Below are positions 42,985 through 53,610 of a stretch of DNA of 64,000 nucleotides, piece after piece. Source of the stretch: Zea mays (lineage: Eukaryota; Streptophyta; Magnoliopsida; Poales; Poaceae); assembly GCF_902167145.1 (NCBI RefSeq), contig NC_050102.1, positions 6,014,850 to 6,078,849 of the forward strand. The letters are read 5' to 3'. The notes beneath the pieces were generated by a model. It was given only the letters and a program-made list of their open reading frames with translations, searched no databases and was not told where the DNA came from. Within the stretch, counting starts at the first letter, position 1, and the number at the start of each line of letters is the position of its first letter. Made by a program: the position numbers and the translations under genes.

Positions 42985-43277
42985 TGGATTGGAGGGAGAA
43001 ATCTATGTTACTGTCTACTCCTAGGGTAAAAGGTAAAGAACTGAAGATAAATTGACCGTTTGATCGATTGCTGGTTGTTCAATCGATCGTACCCCTTCAA
43101 ATATAGAATGGGGGTCTAGACCCATTCCTAGATGTTCTCGAACAGCTCCCACGAGATTAGAGGAATAAACATGCAATGAGATAGGAGTTTAATCGCCTGA
43201 TCTGATCTATTCGCGAACCATCCACGCATATGGGCAGACCGTCCGACCGTGCCCAGTGCTACAAATGGTGCTCAACA
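42985..43277 (-). repeat. 5' LTR of gypsy-1 (truncated)
   Basis: Matches the last part of the 3' LTR from GAGGGAGAAAT to GTGCTCAACA. The inner 290 bp present in the left LTR (8136-8425) are missing. Confidence 0.78.
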
Positions 43278-43431
43278 CAGAGTTAAGTTTGAATATGGGG
43301 ATGGAGATGAGTAAGTTGCTGGAGATAGTCTAGGGTCCTAATCATTTTCCACGGAATAGTAGACTGGAACTAATCCGACTCACGAAATAGTAGACTAGAA
43401 CTGTTTCCAGTCGAATTGCTTGTCTAATTTA

Positions 43432-43594
43432 TACTCTCTATGTCCCAAATTAAAATTCGTTTAGCATTTTAATAGATTCATATAATACTTGATGTATGTA
43501 TTTCATATATGTGTCTAGATTCATTATCATCCATTTAAATATAGACATAAAAATCAAGGGCCAGAACGACTAGTAATTTGGAAGGGAGAGAGTA
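43432..43594. mobile_element. Stowaway MITE
   Basis: Ends CTCTCTATGTCCCAAATTAAAATTCG and TAATTTGGAAGGGAGAGAG, flanked by TA on both sides. Length about 160 bp. This is the classical Stowaway (Tc1/mariner) terminus of grasses with some changes. Confidence 0.85.
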
Positions 43595-43839
43595 TTAGTT
43601 TTGATGAGCTAGAACAATTTTAGGTGCATTCATGTATAAACAAACATAGCCTAAGATTATCTCCAGCAAACTTTACTTATCTCGCCTTTTATTTCAAGCT
43701 CTACTATGTAACTACAGTGCGAAACAGTGTTTTACACGGCCATATGCACGGTCTGCTGGTCACAACTTAAGGAATCATCGATCGGCATTTTATATCTTAA
43801 ATACTAAGCCAAAAATGTAAATTCACTACCGGAATCCGG

Positions 43840-44425
43840 CTCTTTGCCGAGTGCTCGGGGCTTTGCCGAGTGCTTTCTATCAGGCACTCGGTAAAGTCCT
43901 GCTCTTGGTAATGATCGCGTTTACCGAGAGCAGGACTCTTGGCAAAGGAAGACACTCGGCAAAAATAACTTTGCCGAGTGCCAAACACTCGGCGAAACCC
44001 GGCGCTCAGCAAAGGGCCGTCAGCAGCCGTCTATATCTGACGGTCGTTATCTTTGCCGAGTGCCGAGCGCTGACACTCCGGAAAGAATATACTTTGCCGA
44101 GTGTCTTACGCTTGACACTCGGCAGAGCGTGCTGTGCCGAGAGCCATTCTTGGACACTCGACAAAGTATATATTTTTTCTTTTCCCAACCAAACTTTTTG
44201 TGATATGTTCCTACACTATGTAGACCTACATATACCTTTTTGGCACAATATACTTTGCACAATATACCTACATGTATACCCGCGGCAGGCACTCGGCAAA
44301 GTATATTTTAATTTTTTTTAAAACATTTGCCTAGTGCCCGTGATTTGGCACTCGGCAAAGTATATTTTAAAATTTTAAAAAAATCTTTGCCGAGTGCCCG
44401 TGATCTGGCACTCGGCAAAGTATGC
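43840..44425 (+). repeat. 5' subterminal repeat array of CACTA-2
   Basis: Copies of TTTGCCGAGTG and CACTCGGCAAAG, often as inverted pairs (GCCCGTGATTTGGCACTCGGC near 44335 and again near 44395). Presumed binding sites for a TNPA-type protein. Confidence 0.9.
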
Positions 44426-44970
44426 GTACATAGCGGTAACCCGCCTTCTTCTCTTCACTCCATTCTGTCCACTCGCCGCTGCCGCCCCCACGCGCCGGTC
44501 ATCCTCCCTGCGTCCTCCCCACTAGCCGCCGCCTCCCCATGCGCCGGCCATTCTCCCCTCCTCCTCCCCACTCGCTGCCGCCTCCCCACGCGCCGACCGT
44601 CGTCCACACCGCCGCCTCCCCACGTGTCGGCCATCATCTCCGAAAAGCCTTGACGCGGGAGAGCCTCGGCCCCGCGTCCCCCGAGGTGATTGCTCGTGTA
44701 TGATTTATATGAAATGATATGATTAGGTTTGATATTAAGTCAAATTTATATATGTGACAGCTAGGTATATTACATGCATGATATATATGAAATGATTAGG
44801 ATTTAGGTTTTACGGTGTTAGGGTTTAGGGTTTTAGGGTTTATATATGTGCCGTTGAATTATGCGTGGATGTCAGCCATCGTGCTGATACTTTTATTTGC
44901 AGGATTTCGAAACCTCTCTGTGCAGGGGAGGTGCTACCGGAATTTTCTATTGAAAGGCTTCTGTTAGGGG
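44426..44970 (+). other. CACTA-2 5' leader region
   Basis: A GC-rich tract with tandem-like units around CTCCCCACGCGCCG (44455-44640) is followed by AT-rich DNA with a telomere-like run, GTGTTAGGGTTTAGGGTTTT (44815-44834). It probably contains the promoter and first intron of the TNP2-like gene; I cannot place either exactly. Confidence 0.5.
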
Positions 44971-47570
44971 ATGGAGGACCGTGAGTGGATGTACATGGGC
45001 CATGTAGGAAGGAATGATATCACAATTGAATGGATTAGAAAGACCGATGATTTTATGGAACGGGCATATGGTGAAGCTGCTAAAGGAGCGAGTCTAGTCC
45101 CATGCCCGTGCAGCTAATGTACCAACCGAAAAAGAAAATCAAAGAATTCCATGGTAGAACATATTTGGAAGAATGGATTTACGTCGGGCTATACTCGGTG
45201 GATCTTTCATGGTGAAGCGCATCGTACGATAGAGGAGGTGCTGAGACAACGTGTCGAGCATTATGATGCTGATGCGGGGGTAGCGGATACATTGAACGAC
45301 TATCACGAGGCACAATACGCTGGAGGATGTACGGATGACGAGCCAGAGCCGACTGCAAAGGTGTTCTACAACATGTTTGATGCGGCACAGAAGCCCCTTC
45401 ATGGCCACACAAAGGTTTCTCAACTGGATGCCATTAGGCGTGTAATGGCATTCAAGTCGCAGTACAACATGAGTCAAGACGCATTCGATGGCTTCTTGAC
45501 GGTTATTGGCAGCCTGCTTCCGGAGGATCACGTTCTGCCAAAGAGCATGTATGAGGCACATAAACTCCTTCGTGCACTCAAGATAACGTATGAGCAGATA
45601 CATGCTTGTCCGAAGGGCTACGTACTATTTAGGAAAGAATATGCAGGTGCAAAGTACTGTCCGAAGTGTAAATCGTCTAGGTTCATGGAGGTAGACTCTA
45701 GTGATGGACAGAAGAGGTAGCTCGACATCCCCTTGATAATCCTACGACACCGTCCGTTCATACCGAGGTTCCAGCGTCTATACATGACCGAGGAATCTGC
45801 GAAACAGATGACATGGCACAAAAAATGAAAAACGATACAATCCTGACAAGATGGTGCACGCATCTGATGGTGAAGCATGGAAACACTTTGATGCCATTCA
45901 CGTGAGAAAGCCGAAGAGGCTCGTAATGTACGTGTTGCCCTGGCCACAGATGCGTTCAATCCCTATGGAATGAGCGTTGCCACGTACACATGTTGACCCG
46001 TGTTTGTTATCCCAATCAATCTCCGCTCGGTGTGTGCTTTCAAAGGCAGAATATATTCATGTTATTGATAATTCCCACACACCCGGGGAATAAAATGGGC
46101 GTGTACATGGAGCCTTTGATCGATGAATTGGTACGTGCTTGGGAGGAAGGGGTATGGATGTATGACCGAGCTATGAAGACAAACTTCAAAATGCATGTTT
46201 GGTACCAGTACTCCATGCATGACTTACCGGCGTATGGGCTATTCTACACCTGGTGTGTTCATGGTAAGTTCCCATGCCCAGTTTGAAAGGAAGCTCTTAG
46301 GTTCATTTGGTTGAAAAAGGGTGGCAAATATTCGTCGTTCGATAAACATCGACAATTTCTCCCTCCTGACCATCCATTCTGCCTAGACATCAAGAACTTT
46401 ACGAAAGGTGTCATAGTGACAGACCGCCCACCTGCAATGATGACTGGTGCCGAAATTCGTCAACAGACAGATGGGCTCATGGCCAATACAGAAGGTGGTT
46501 TTGTGGGATATGGTGAGCAACATATGTGGACACATAAGTCGGGCTTGACTCGGCTCCCCTATTATGACGACATGCTCCTTCAACACAATATTTTCGTGAT
46601 GCACACTGAAAATAATGTTGTCGAGGCACTTTGGGCAACAATTATGGACATTCCTGATAAGTCAAAGGATAACGTAAAGGCAAGAGTGGATCTGGCAGCG
46701 TTATGTGATAGACCAAACCAAGAGATGAAGCCACCTAGTGGTGGAAAGACATGGAGAAGGCCTAAGGCCGATTTCGTCCTAAGCAGGGCCCAGAGGAAGG
46801 AAGTACTTCAGTGGATCAAGATGTTGATGTTCCCTGATGGGTATGCAGCTAAACTGAGTAGGAGGGTGAACTTATCTACTCTGCGAGTCTTAGGGATGAA
46901 GAGTCATGACTTCCACATATGGATTGAACAGATTCTTCCTGCGATGGTTCGAGGCTATGTCCCTAAGCATGTCTTGCTAGCGCTTTCAGAGTTGAGCTAT
47001 TTCTTCCGCCAGCTTTGTGCAAAAGAGTTATCTCGGACCATGGTTGCAGACTTGGAAAGATTGGCACCCGTGTTACTGTGTAAGCTTGAGAAGATATTTC
47101 CGCTCGACTTCTTCAATCCAATGCAGCATTTGATTCTTCATCTACCCTATGAGGCACGAATGGGGGGACGTCCAGGAACGTTGGTGCTATCCAATCGATA
47201 GATATCTAAAGACTATTCGAATGAAATATAGAAATAAATGCAAAATTGAGGCTTCCATTGCAGAGGCATACATTCTTAAGGAGGTGTCAAACTTCACAAC
47301 AACTTACTACGGTGACAAACTGCCGAGCGTGCATAATCCACCCCTTCGTTACAATGATGGCGGCAATGAATCGAACCTTAGCATATTTCGAGGCCAACTC
47401 GGAAGCGCAAGTGGTTCGACCACCAAGACCCTGACACATGAAGAGTGGCGACATACCATGTTATATGTATTGACCAACCTTGAAGAGGTGACGCCATACA
47501 TGAAACAATTTCTTCATGAATTCTGGCGTCGATCAAGGGACCCAACTCCACAGGAATATGATACTCTTCT
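44971..47570 (+). pseudogene. TNP2-like transposase pseudogene of CACTA-2
   Basis: The start is the ATG of MEDREWMYMGHVGRND at 44971, the N-terminal transposase-associated domain. A TAA follows after CPCS, where the domain's CPC..C motif continues. Next comes the frame 45151-45720 (WKNGFTSGYTRWIFHGE, YVLFRKEYAGAKYCPKCKSSRF), then frames 45990-46286 (GNKMGVYMEPLIDELV, HDLPAYGLF), 46311-47201 (SGLTRLPYYDDML, MHTENNV, DFFNPMQHLILHLPYEAR) and 47149-47570 (VSNFTTTYYGDKLPS, EEVTPYMKQFLHEFW). These are the transposase_21 core and following domains in normal order. At least three stops and several frameshifts break it. The C-terminal acidic tail is missing because of a deletion. Confidence 0.92.
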
Positions 47571-48271
47571 TACTTTGTTTACAGTCGCCTTCATGACTAC
47601 ACCGCCATGGCACAAGAGGTCCATAGCCCAGAATACGATCCAAGGACTAAGCAGATCGACCCTGATGTCCTCATGAGGGTCGGAGGAGGCAAGATACATG
47701 GGCGGTACTGGATTGCCGACGGGGCAATCGACTCGTCGTCCACTCCCACTCTGTCTCAAGTGCGAGCAAGGAGCACGGGCTCGAGTCCAGCCATACGACT
47801 TCGGCAGGACAGCTCACATCATCGCATATAACAACTCGAGGTTAGTGCTTCTGTAACTCGTCATTCCTTGAGTTATATACCTTCTCTTTGAGTTACTATA
47901 ACATTGACTTGGAATATTACAGACCCAGCTAGAAACAAAAGAGGAGGGAACGTCAGGAGATGGAGGCGAGGATGATGGCGGAGTGGGAGGCCCGCCTGGT
48001 AGATCAACAGAGGATGGCGGAGATGTTCCAGTACATGCAGAGCCTTGGCGCCGCACAGGGTTTTGCTCCACCACCTCCATTGTTCCCTACAGTTGTCCCT
48101 ACTCTGTTACATACTCCTGTGAGTATCAAAATTCTAGTTAGATGTTGGTAATGCATCTGGTGTAACACATGCTATCTCTTCTCTGTGCAGGGACAATCTG
48201 GGGCGGCATTCAACAACCCTCATAGATCGCCCAGCCCATCGCTGCACCAGTCCAGCCACCCACCTCGATGA
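47571..48271 (+). pseudogene. TNPA-like 3' exons of CACTA-2, joined to the TNP2-like gene
   Basis: From about 47571 the sequence matches the second half of exon 5 of the CACTA-1 TNPA-like gene: SRLHDYTAMAQEVH, DVLMRVGGGKIHGRYWIADGA and STPTLSQVRARSTG. Then come equivalents of exons 6 and 7 (MAEMFQYMQSLGAAQG near 48015; end SSHPPR at 48268, stop 48269-48271). Exons 1-4 and part of 5, plus the TNP2 tail and the spacer, are missing. Junction sequence suggests one deletion of more than 1.5 kb. Intron positions match CACTA-1 (donors near 47840 and 48119). Confidence 0.88.
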
Positions 48272-48570
48272 GATATTATCTTTCTTAGTTTTGTTCATAC
48301 TTTGTGAGATAACCCGGTCTGAACTTGTTAGATGTTGGTATTGCTTTGTGAGATACTTGAGACTTATGTTCTTGAGTGTTGGATACTTATGTTTGTGTCC
48401 GAACATGTTGGTAATGTTGTGAGAACTTGTTTGATTTATGGTGTTTGTGAGTTATGTGATGTATATGTTATATATGTGATGATTATGTGATATTTGTGAT
48501 GTATATGTGATATCTTTTGTTTGTTTGGATGGAATAGCAAAAACAAATTAAAAAGGTGTATAATGGTCAC

Positions 48571-50213
48571 TTTGCCGAGTGTAACACTCGGCAAAAAGGT
48601 GATTTTGCCGAGTGTCAGGGCCATAGCACTCGGCAGAGAAGCAACACCTGGGCACCAATAAAGATTCTTTGTCAAGTGTTGTGGCCCTGACACTTGGCAA
48701 AGAAGCAAGCTTTGCCGAGTGAGCAAGCTTTGTCGAGTGCCTCCAAGAGCACTCAGCAAAGAAGCTGACAAACACAATAACAGCTACAGTCGTTTTCGGC
48801 GGCCAGAGCCGGGACACCGAAAATAAGTTAGTATTTTCGGCGGTAAAGCTTAGCTGCCAAAAATAAGGTTATTTTCGGCGGCCACTCACACAACCGTCGA
48901 AAATAAAGTTATATTAACAGCAGCCCGACTCCTTCTCTCTTCTCTCTCTTTCTCTCCTCACGCCGACGCTCTGTCTCTCGCTCCCGCGCTGCCGCCTCTG
49001 CCCGCCGCACCACCCGCCGTCGTAGGCCGCGCGCGGCGCGCCCGCCCCCAACGTCGCCCGCCCCTGCCTGCCCGCCGCGCCCAATCCCGGCCGTCGGCCT
49101 CCACCAGCGCCACCCGCCGTCGCCAACACGCCACCACCGGTGATACTAGCACCAGGAGGAGCTTATGCAGGGGAGGGAGCTACTACAGGAGAGATTAATT
49201 TGACAAACAATTTGTTTGAATAGTGGTCATGCATGTAAACACTGTCGTTATTAATGTCTTCTTTTTTCTTTAGAATCCAAACCCGTTACACGACTTCGAC
49301 AACGAGTTTTTTTTGCTTCTAGAGGTAGTAGTCACGACTCCAACGACCCCGATATGTGATGGTTTGAGTTTTGTGCCGAATTGTGTGTTGTAATGGACTA
49401 TTTGTGAACTTTATGTTGTATGGACTATTTGTAAACTCTGATGTTGTAATGGACTCCAACTTTATGTTGTGGACTATTTGTGAATTGTGCAATTGTGGAT
49501 TTAATGTTTCTGTCATTTTATTGTGATTATATTGTTGATGAATTTGTTGTTATTTTTTGCATTTTTTCAATTTTTTCTCTGAAATTATTAATTTTCGGCG
49601 GCCTTGTTTTTGGCGTTGTTCGGTTGACCGCCAAAAATAGCCTATTTTCGGCGGCCAGGTGTCAGCCGCCGAAAGTCAATGATTATTTTCGGCGGCTGTT
49701 CTGTTGGCCGCCGAAAATAAGCTATTTTCGGCTGTTGGCCACTAGCCGCCGAAAATAAAGGCTTATTTTCGGCTGATTTTTTCTAGCGACCAGGAACCGC
49801 CGAAAATAAGTTTTAGGCCGCCGAAAATAGCTTATTTTCGGCGGTTCCTAGCCGCTGAAAATGACTATAGCTGTTGTTGTGAAAGGGACCCGCTGGTAGA
49901 CCCTTTGTCGAGTGCAGGCTGGTAGACACTCGGCAAATAGGTAACATCTTTGCCGAGTGTATTAGGTGACACTCGGCTAAAGATAATTTATTTGCCGAGT
50001 GTCACCTAGAACACTCGGCAAAGGCGTCGTCTCTGTTACCAGGTGCCGTGACGGCCGCTTTTCTTTGTCGAGTATTGAGTGACACTCGACAAAGACTTTG
50101 CCGAGTGCCCGATAAAAAGTACTCGGCAAAGAAGCCGTTGTCGATGTACTGTTCGCTGAGATCTCTTTGTCGAGTGCTTCAGACACTCGGCAAAGCGCTC
50201 GATTCCGGTAGTG
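48571..50213 (+). repeat. 3' subterminal repeat array of CACTA-2 (split)
   Basis: Repeats of TTTGCCGAGTG/CACTCGGCAAA occupy 48571-48765 and 49899-50205. The array is interrupted by the CACAA-type element. Some units have TTTGTCGAGTG, like CACTA-0. Confidence 0.9.
48773..49881. mobile_element. Non-autonomous element with CACAA termini and TTATTTTCGGCGG arrays
   Basis: The left end is CACAATAACAGCTACAGTCG and the right end, read inward, CACAACAACAGCTATAGTCA. Both continue with TTTTCRGCGG, an inverted repeat of about 30 bp. It is flanked by AAA on both sides (48770-48772 and 49882-49884); removing it restores a continuous CACTA-2 sequence. Near both ends the motif TTATTTTCGGCGG and its complement CCGCCGAAAATAA recur, about 5 copies on the left (48809-48905) and at least 10 on the right (49590-49870). 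A GC-rich middle (48920-49150) and an AT-rich part follow; no coding frame is supported. The 3-bp duplication and subterminal arrays suggest a CACTA-superfamily member. Confidence 0.82.
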
Positions 50214-50216
50214 ATT

Positions 50217-51423
50217 GAGATACGACTGCATTTCTTGGACTTAAGTAATCTACTCATTCAAGAACCATATTAACTATATTTTGTTGTTATAAAGTGGCGA
50301 CGAGTGGAACCACATCTCATATTCATAGTTCTATTAATCCATTCTCAGTGAGAGTTTCATTTATATTTAATATATAAGTTGGCAGGTGAGCATTTTAGAT
50401 GATATGACAATGTTTTTTAAGAAGTGGGAGAAGGAATGAGTTTCATGGTGATAAAACTTCTTGACTCTGTTATCAACTCAAGATGATGCATAATAATTAA
50501 ACGTTTATAAAACAAAAGAATGAAACTGTGTACATCAAAAGTGATGGTTTCATCCATGTTTTATTGCATTCTACATTCGTGGAAATAACGCTATGAAACT
50601 CCATCGAGAATAACGTTATTGTCAAAACTTCACCATAAATTAAATGCCAAAATTTTAGATCTAATGTAAATCGGCACTGTACCGTTTTGGCCAAAACAAA
50701 TGTTAGGATTGGCTTATTGGAGATGCAAACCATCGTCCTAGGCCCTAGAGGGGGTCCTTGAGGGCCTTTTGGGATTGGTGGCAGTGTATTTTATTTAAGG
50801 GTATATCATTCAAAAAAATCATACTTAATTCAAAATAATGTTTTTTGACTGTTTTATTAGACTTTTTCAAATGAATATAAACGTCTTGCATATATATTTT
50901 TATCAACTTCAAAGAAAATTTCATGTCGATAAAAATTATTAGACAATCATCAAAACACAAGCTCCTATCTTATTTATAAATTTGGGTTTTACTAAAACCA
51001 CCATAGAAAATACCCATTAAAAGTAGCAGGAGCACAGGATGCCTTTCTATGAAAAAAAGAGATGCAATATCCGATATGGCATCCAGGATAGAGTGGATGG
51101 TGTTAGGTTCACTATCACGCCATCAATGCTTCAAGTTATAAGACGGTGTATTTTATCTTTCGTCTTCTTTGTTCTCTCCCAATGACTCCAGTCGAGTAGA
51201 TTGGATTAGAAAAAACTATAAGAAACATTTTCTGTCTTGTTCTCTCCCTCTAAATCTAATTTAATAGATTATATTAGAAAAACTAGAAAGAAAACATCAT
51301 GGTACATGCATACATATTACCGTATTGAACGTCTAGCTTTGTCATGTGGACAATGAGTCGTATTTACACCTCGTGTGAGCCTCACAAATATTTGTATCCC
51401 ATAATAACACAAGTGCGCTTTGG
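50217..51423. other. AT-rich non-coding DNA with a probable MITE remnant
   Basis: At about 50340-50640 repeated phrases such as GAGTTTCATTTAT, GAGTTTCATGGTGATAAAACT, GTTTCATCCATG and ATGAAACTCCATCGAG, in both orientations, resemble a decayed grass MITE. The rest, to 51423, shows no gene, no terminus and no RNA gene. Confidence 0.45.

Positions 51424-51449
<26 letters not shown>
51424..51449. repeat. TA microsatellite
   Basis: Uninterrupted TA dinucleotide run of about 13 units. Confidence 0.9.
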
Positions 51450-51454
<5 letters not shown>

Positions 51455-51766
51455 ACTTATATACAAATTATGTCTTATATTGTTATAAGAAAATGTTTCA
51501 TAATCTATTTGTAATCCTAGCCATACATAAATTTTGTTATTTTAATTTAGCTGTTTCACTACTACATTGCAACCATCGGTATTATGTAGACTTCGATATA
51601 TGCCACGATTTGCATGGTCTCATCTTTGAAGAGCACGTGCCACACCTGCCAGTATAAGTTCCCTCGTACATTGTCAGTCATCAGATACGCACCACCATAC
51701 ACGCTTGCTTAAACAAAAAAGGCAAGTGTATGTGTTTGCGAGAGAATTAAAGGCAGACTAGCATAA

Positions 51767-51974
51767 AAGCTACCCCGACGATGGCGAGTGGTCATTGCTG
51801 TCGGTCCTCCTCTGTGTCACCTCTGGCGCCAAGATGACGCTATATTCCTTGATATAGTAGTCGTCGGACGCGCACGACATGGCGAGTACCGATGACTCTT
51901 GGCTGGGCTGCCAAACAAAGTGCACCCCGGGCTCATCAGCGAGGTAGTACACCTAGCCGTTGCACCACCGGATG
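51767..51974 (-). pseudogene. Possible host coding fragment cut by gypsy-2
   Basis: The minus-strand frame from about 51974 to a TAG at 51767-51769 reads IRWCNG, then a stop (TAG near 51955), then VYYLADEPGVHFVWQPSQES, further with ASDDYYIKEYSVILAPEV. Composition is protein-like and does not belong to any element domain I know. It begins exactly at the target-site edge of the gypsy-2 LTR (GTGAT 51975-51979), so an exon may have been interrupted there. I do not recognise the protein. It may also be chance; the length is only about 65 codons. The upstream part should lie beyond the far end of gypsy-2, outside the window. Confidence 0.3.
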
Positions 51975-53586
51975 TGATTGAAGCGTCCCGATCCTTTGGA
52001 ACTCAAATGTGATACAATTACTAGTCCCAGGAGGCTAGTAACCACATTCCTTACTTCAAATAGTACAGAGTTTTAAATAAAGGTTATTACAATACCGGGG
52101 TACAAGCTCAAGAGAGAGCCAGAATATAAAACACAGTAGAAGGCACACTATCCCAAGCCACAGGCAGAACTGGGTGCAGACACAGCCCTCTCAATCAAGC
52201 ATAGCAGAAAAGAAGTCTTCGGCTGCTGAAAAACATAAATAAATCTGGGTGAATACACTAGGTATTCCACAAGCCCATCCCGCTCCAGTAAAGAGAAAGA
52301 GACCTATATCATACATGCTTTATATGGTGGAGTTAAAGTCACTCTTCTTTTCTCAGAGAAAGGCAGTTTATGTAGGGTTTTTCCCAAGGAAATAAAAATA
52401 ACACAATACTCAACCACCACTGAGCTTCCCGCTCCTGTGGCCTTGTTTTAAAATTTCAATACGCACTTACGCACATATTTCCCTGTTCCCGGAGGTTGTA
52501 AAAATCTCTAATTGTCATACCATACCAGACTCGTCCATACCGATGGACACGGACTATTCGAATAGGTTTCAACTCTGCGCAGAGGGGTACACTTTACCCA
52601 CTAGTCCGGTTTCTGCGATCTCACCGTCGTGAGACCCGAATGCCGAATCTCTTTCTTTCCTCGCACGTCCTAACCTTAACGGTTATACAGGAAGGAGTTA
52701 GGCCACCGCCATGTCTAAACCGGACAAAACATTCCCCCTCCTTATCCTCCTGGTGCTCCCTAGCCTTCATAACCCTGGGGTTGGACCATACGAGTTCAGA
52801 TTGAGTGACTGCCCACACAGTCTCGAGTGGTTGTACTATTAATGAGTACAGGTAGTGAAAGATGACAAACTGGTCCTTATATGAGGGGACAATCCTTCTG
52901 CTCACGCCTAAACCAGCTGAGCCAACACCTTAGGCCCTCCCCTAAACCAGGGAGTCCCTGATCATCCCACTCCCAAGGTGATGAGGGTGAGTACCCTTCA
53001 TCGCACATCCCTTTTTCTAAAAACCTCTTTTGAAGAAACACACTGCCCTTTCTCCCATCCCATATTTTGTATCCAAAAGATATATGTTAATGCGGGCTAT
53101 CTCTCTACTCACAATGCAAATATTCCACCCTGTAATCCCGGCCTAGGTAGTGGTAGAAAGAATAGGTAATTTATGCATCAAGGGAAGGATGGACTTGCCT
53201 TCGTCGAAGCTTTCCTGGCACAAAAGGTCTACCTCCGGGAGATTGGGCTCCGGCCCTTCTTCCGGGGCTACGGGTTCCGGATCGACGGTCCCCGCTTCTT
53301 CTAGTAAAACAGGCAATAAACAATACATCAATAGTGGTTTACTAATTGGAGTGTGTCATTTTCTAATATTATTATTTCATGTGACTTTAGAAATAATTTT
53401 GATATTTTTTGGTGCATAAAATATTGAGATGTAATAATTAAAGGAGAAAAGGCTGAAAAAGGAAAAAGAAAAGGATTTAAGCTCTGGTAGGTCGGGGGGA
53501 ATCTGGCCCAGCCGGGCGCAGGGCGCGCGCGGGCGCGATTGCGCCGGCCCAGCTGCGACCCAAGGCGGAAGACGGCGCGGGCGCGC

Positions 53587-53610
53587 GGGGGGGGGGGGGG
53601 GGGGGGGGGG
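53587..53610 (+). repeat. Uninterrupted run of 24 G
   Basis: 24 consecutive G on the plus strand follow GCGCGC. A second run of about 10 G lies at 53702-53711. The corresponding place in the related LTR at 14484 has no such run. Confidence 0.85.

Larger units (their letters stand above)
8136..43277 (-). mobile_element. gypsy-1: degenerate Ty3/gypsy retrotransposon holding nested insertions
   Basis: The outer ends are TGTTGGCGCC at 8136 and GCTCAACA ending at 43277, flanked by CGGAG (8131-8135) and CAGAG (43278-43282), a 5-bp target duplication with one change. Both LTRs share a stretch around GGAGGGAGAAATYTATGTTA. Coding remnants are all on the minus strand: protease (41890-42576), RT (40503-41330), RNase H (14099-14483) and integrase (12867-14089). 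The protein order is that of Ty3/gypsy. The element's own sequence is only about 5.5-6 kb; the rest of the span is later insertions. Gag and the primer binding site appear to be deleted next to the 5' LTR. Confidence 0.85.
8083..43735. mobile_element. Long-TIR DNA element, split by gypsy-1
   Basis: With gypsy-1 removed, the left arm (8083-8135 plus 43283-43340) and the right arm (about 43650-43735) are inverted copies. AAAACACTATTTTGTACTGT on the left pairs with CAGTGCGAAACAGTGTTTT on the right. GAGATGAGTAAGTTGCTGGAGATAG pairs with TATCTCCAGCAAACTTTACTTATCTC. CCATATG occurs just outside both ends (8074-8080 and 43740-43746) and may be part of a target duplication. The unsplit element would be about 0.5 kb with a TIR of roughly 100 bp. 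It also contains the Stowaway at 43432-43594. No transposase is seen. The class (Mutator-like or hAT-like) is undecided. Confidence 0.6.
43824..50213 (+). mobile_element. CACTA-2: complete but defective CACTA transposon
   Basis: It starts CACTACCGGAATC and ends GATTCCGGTAGTG, with target duplication ATT at 43821-43823 and 50214-50216. It has 5' and 3' subterminal arrays of TTTGCCGAGTG, a decayed TNP2-like gene and TNPA-like 3' exons on the plus strand. The termini match CACTA-1, so the two belong to one family. It contains a 1109-bp foreign element at 48773-49881. Without that its length is about 5.3 kb. Confidence 0.95.

Noticed and set aside
44327..44653. Pro/Ser-rich 108-codon frame in the CACTA-2 leader
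   Set aside because: Low-complexity translation of GC-rich leader DNA. No start context or homologous domain.
48914..49152. Minus-strand Gly/Arg-rich frames in the CACAA-type element
   Set aside because: Simple GC-rich composition. It could be a captured gene piece, but nothing recognisable supports that.
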